A stretch of DNA of 64,000 bases, from the NCBI RefSeq assembly GCF_003337275.1, contig NZ_QPJQ01000007.1, positions 93,933 to 157,932 on the forward strand, written 5' to 3'. This document shows, piece by piece, positions 62,487 to 64,000 of this stretch. The notes under the pieces were generated by a model that saw nothing but the letters and a program-made list of their open reading frames with translations, made no database searches and was not told the origin of the DNA. Both the position numbers and the translations under genes were made by a program. The DNA is from Marinomonas foliarum (GTDB lineage Bacteria > Pseudomonadota > Gammaproteobacteria > Pseudomonadales > Marinomonadaceae). The first letter of the stretch is position 1, and each line of letters begins with the position of its first letter.

Positions 62487-63059
62487 TTAAAAACTCTCAG
62501 CTTTAGCATTTCTACACGCTCTTTTTACTGATGATGTGGAGATCCCAAAGTGCTCCGCAGTGACTTTAATAGACGTTTGGTTTGAAGCTCTCCAAGAGGC
62601 TACGGCTTCATCATCAATCACTTTTTCCTTACCTAAGTTTTTTCCTTCAGACCTAGCTTTTTCAATGCCAGCCATCTGTCGAGCTTTAATGTTTGATCTT
62701 TCTAACTCTGCTACTGCTGATAGCATTGTTAGCATGGCTTTGCCTATCGGTGTTGATAGGTCAAAACCCTCTCTCAAAGATACCACTGAGACGCTCTGAG
62801 ACTGCATTAGAGAGACAGTTTCTAGAACATCTATCGTATCCCTACCTAAACGATCAATTGCGCTTACAATCACTGTATCGCCTTCTCGTACATAAGCTAA
62901 GAGTGCCTTCATTCCCTCCCTTTGAGATGACTTCACCACTCCTGAGACAGCCTCATCAATGAACCATTTATCAATAGAATAAAGCTCACTGATTTTATAT
63001 TGCTGACTCTCTGTAGACTGTCCATCAGAACTAACACGAACATAAGCGACTACGGCCAT
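62487..63059 (-). CDS. Serine recombinase (resolvase/invertase family)
   Basis: 190 residues. Catalytic Ser10 in YVRVSSDGQ, with Arg8; later DRLGRD and LSAVAELERSNIKAR, and a C-terminal HTH (TAEHFGISTSSVKRACR). It cuts and rejoins at short crossover sites; either a plasmid multimer resolvase or an invertase. The AT-rich region upstream is a candidate res site. Confidence 0.92.
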   Translation of the reverse strand: MAVVAYVRVSSDGQSTESQQYKISELYSIDKWFIDEAVSGVVKSSQREGMKALLAYVREGDTVIVSAIDRLGRDTIDVLETVSLMQSQSVSVVSLREGFDLSTPIGKAMLTMLSAVAELERSNIKARQMAGIEKARSEGKNLGKEKVIDDEAVASWRASNQTSIKVTAEHFGISTSSVKRACRNAKAESF

Positions 63060-63257
63060 AAATACTCCATAAGTAGGTCAAAAGGTATGGATCATTATAT
63101 TAATGTGGATCATAGCCTTGTCAACAGCTTTGAGCCATCTATTAGGTAGGATCTTTAGGGTGGATCAAAAGGTATACCCTGTGAGCCATCGCACTAGCTA
63201 ATCACCATAGATTGCTGATAGTCTTGTTTTGTAGGGTAATTGAAAGGAAGTAGGCAT

Positions 63258-63608
63258 ATGAATTGTGTCAAGAGTGTCATCAGTGTTATCCCACTAATTT
63301 TGATAGGATGCAGTAACCCTGACAGGGTTAATGATAAAACTTTGGAGGACAAGATTGCTCGTGAACTACTCTGTATAGCTTCTTCTGAAAGATTCATGCT
63401 ATACGATGAGGCTCAGAAGCATCTAAAGCACTTGCAGGATGCTCGTTCACATTACTGGGATGTTAATGGTAAAGAGCTAGATCTTAAAGTGAGAGTACTC
63501 TTGGCTAGGGAACATATATCAATAATCCCCAAAGAATATGCCGCCCAACTTCTCATGGAAGAATGCAAAACTAAAGTACCTAAGCTAAGTTATGAGTCAA
63601 TTCGCTAA
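63258..63608 (+). CDS. Small lipoprotein of unknown function
   Basis: 116 residues. Signal peptide with lipobox LIGC (Cys about 18). The mature part is helical with two more cysteines. The ATG at 63258 follows GGAAG. No family recognised. It lies downstream of, and opposite to, the recombinase. Confidence 0.65.
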   Translation: MNCVKSVISVIPLILIGCSNPDRVNDKTLEDKIARELLCIASSERFMLYDEAQKHLKHLQDARSHYWDVNGKELDLKVRVLLAREHISIIPKEYAAQLLMEECKTKVPKLSYESIR

Positions 63609-63966
63609 TATTGATATAGGGTCGTTCTTTGTATGATTAAGCCCTCTATTAGAATTCTAAATTTGACAAAGCGTACATGCCCCATACACGTAAATATCCC
63701 AAAACTCTAGGGGGTTATGGGGGAAAACTACGGTTGCGTATCTCGTATATGGGGTCAAAAATTTGTTGTAAAAATATCGCCTTTGATCGATAAACAATCT
63801 AAATCAAGACGCACTATAAATTCCCCATTTAGACTCAAATTTCATTGTATGTTCAAGGAGGGGCAAGATGAACAGACTAGAGAACCTACTCTTACTGCAT
63901 AGTATCCCCCTGTGTCAGGATAGTTGTCGCCTCATTTGTTATTATAAATAGACAGGGGACGGTAAG
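63609..63966. other. Leader-like region before a gene cut by the window end
   Basis: It contains a weak 61-codon frame (63717-63902), inverted blocks CCCCATACACG (63679) and CGTATATGGGG (63745), and a 27-codon frame at 63868-63951 with a very strong AAGGAGGGG site. It looks regulatory, but function is unknown. Confidence 0.35.
63868..63951 (+). CDS. 27-residue putative leader peptide
   Basis: MNRLENLLLLHSIPLCQDSC then a Tyr-rich end. Preceded by AAGGAGGGGCAAG, the best ribosome site in the region. It ends 15 bases before a GTG start. A leader peptide coupled to the next gene is one reading. Confidence 0.35.
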   Translation: MNRLENLLLLHSIPLCQDSCRLICYYK

Positions 63967-64000
63967 TGAAAACCAGTGGATTACCAAAGACATTCAAGTG
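63967..64000 (+). CDS. Possible gene start, cut by the window end
   Basis: A GTG preceded by AGGGGACGGTAA opens a frame VKTSGLPKTFK without stop to the end. Too short to identify. Confidence 0.3.

Noticed and set aside
63717..63902. A 61-codon frame with a G-rich start
   Set aside because: No family, overlaps inverted repeats and a stronger leader-like start; kept only as part of the regulatory region.

Overview
The window reads as the chromosome of a marine gammaproteobacterium of the Oceanospirillales type, most like Marinomonas. This rests on the gene content and order: dnaJ-dnaK-grpE next to recN, fur, bamE, rnfH, ratA, smpB and ssrA, a two-subunit pyruvate carboxylase with its divergent LysR gene, a glp regulon, a TRAP transporter and many chemoreceptors. 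The taxon is inferred; no rRNA gene is present to prove it.

Left part (1-21 kb): aromatic catabolism. A set of protocatechuate 4,5-cleavage genes is split over two loci. ligC and a double-HTH LysR gene lie at 2.9-5.3 kb next to a shikimate/quinate-type dehydrogenase, a GntR regulator and an AEC permease. The operon ligJ-ligK-galD-ligI-ligA-ligB runs leftward from 17.5 to 12.5 kb. Divergent from it is a dctP-dctQ-dctM TRAP transporter that may import the aromatic substrate. The pathway ends in pyruvate and oxaloacetate, and pycA/pycB with the LysR gene lie between the two loci.

Middle part (21-46 kb): ordinary chromosomal genes. They include a peroxiredoxin, two chemoreceptors, a MocR regulator, glpK/glpR/glpD with recognisable GlpR operators, a TSUP permease, a long GAPDH, the heat-shock operon with sigma-32-like promoters, recN, fur, bamE, an SNF-type symporter, smpB and tmRNA. 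A structured candidate small RNA with C-rich loops lies at about 33.1-33.26 kb.

Prophage (46.56-59.45 kb): a compact element of about 12.9 kb sits in the 3' end of the tmRNA gene between 29-bp direct repeats. It has a tyrosine integrase, a cleavable CI-type repressor, a phiX174/P2 gpA-type rolling-circle Rep, a small FtsK/HerA-like packaging ATPase, a PM2 P2-like (double jelly-roll) capsid protein, many tiny membrane proteins, a probable vertex/spike protein with 8-residue repeats, a P5-like muralytic protein and holin-like genes. There is no terminase, portal or tail gene. It is best read as a tailless, membrane-containing, corticovirus (PM2)-like provirus, and it is the most interesting object in the window.

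Right end (59.45-64 kb): an AT-rich accessory region with a MarR-like regulator, an orphan RNase HI, a serine recombinase, two small lipoprotein or short genes, a 12-bp tandem repeat array and hairpins. It looks like part of another mobile or plasmid-derived island that continues beyond the window.
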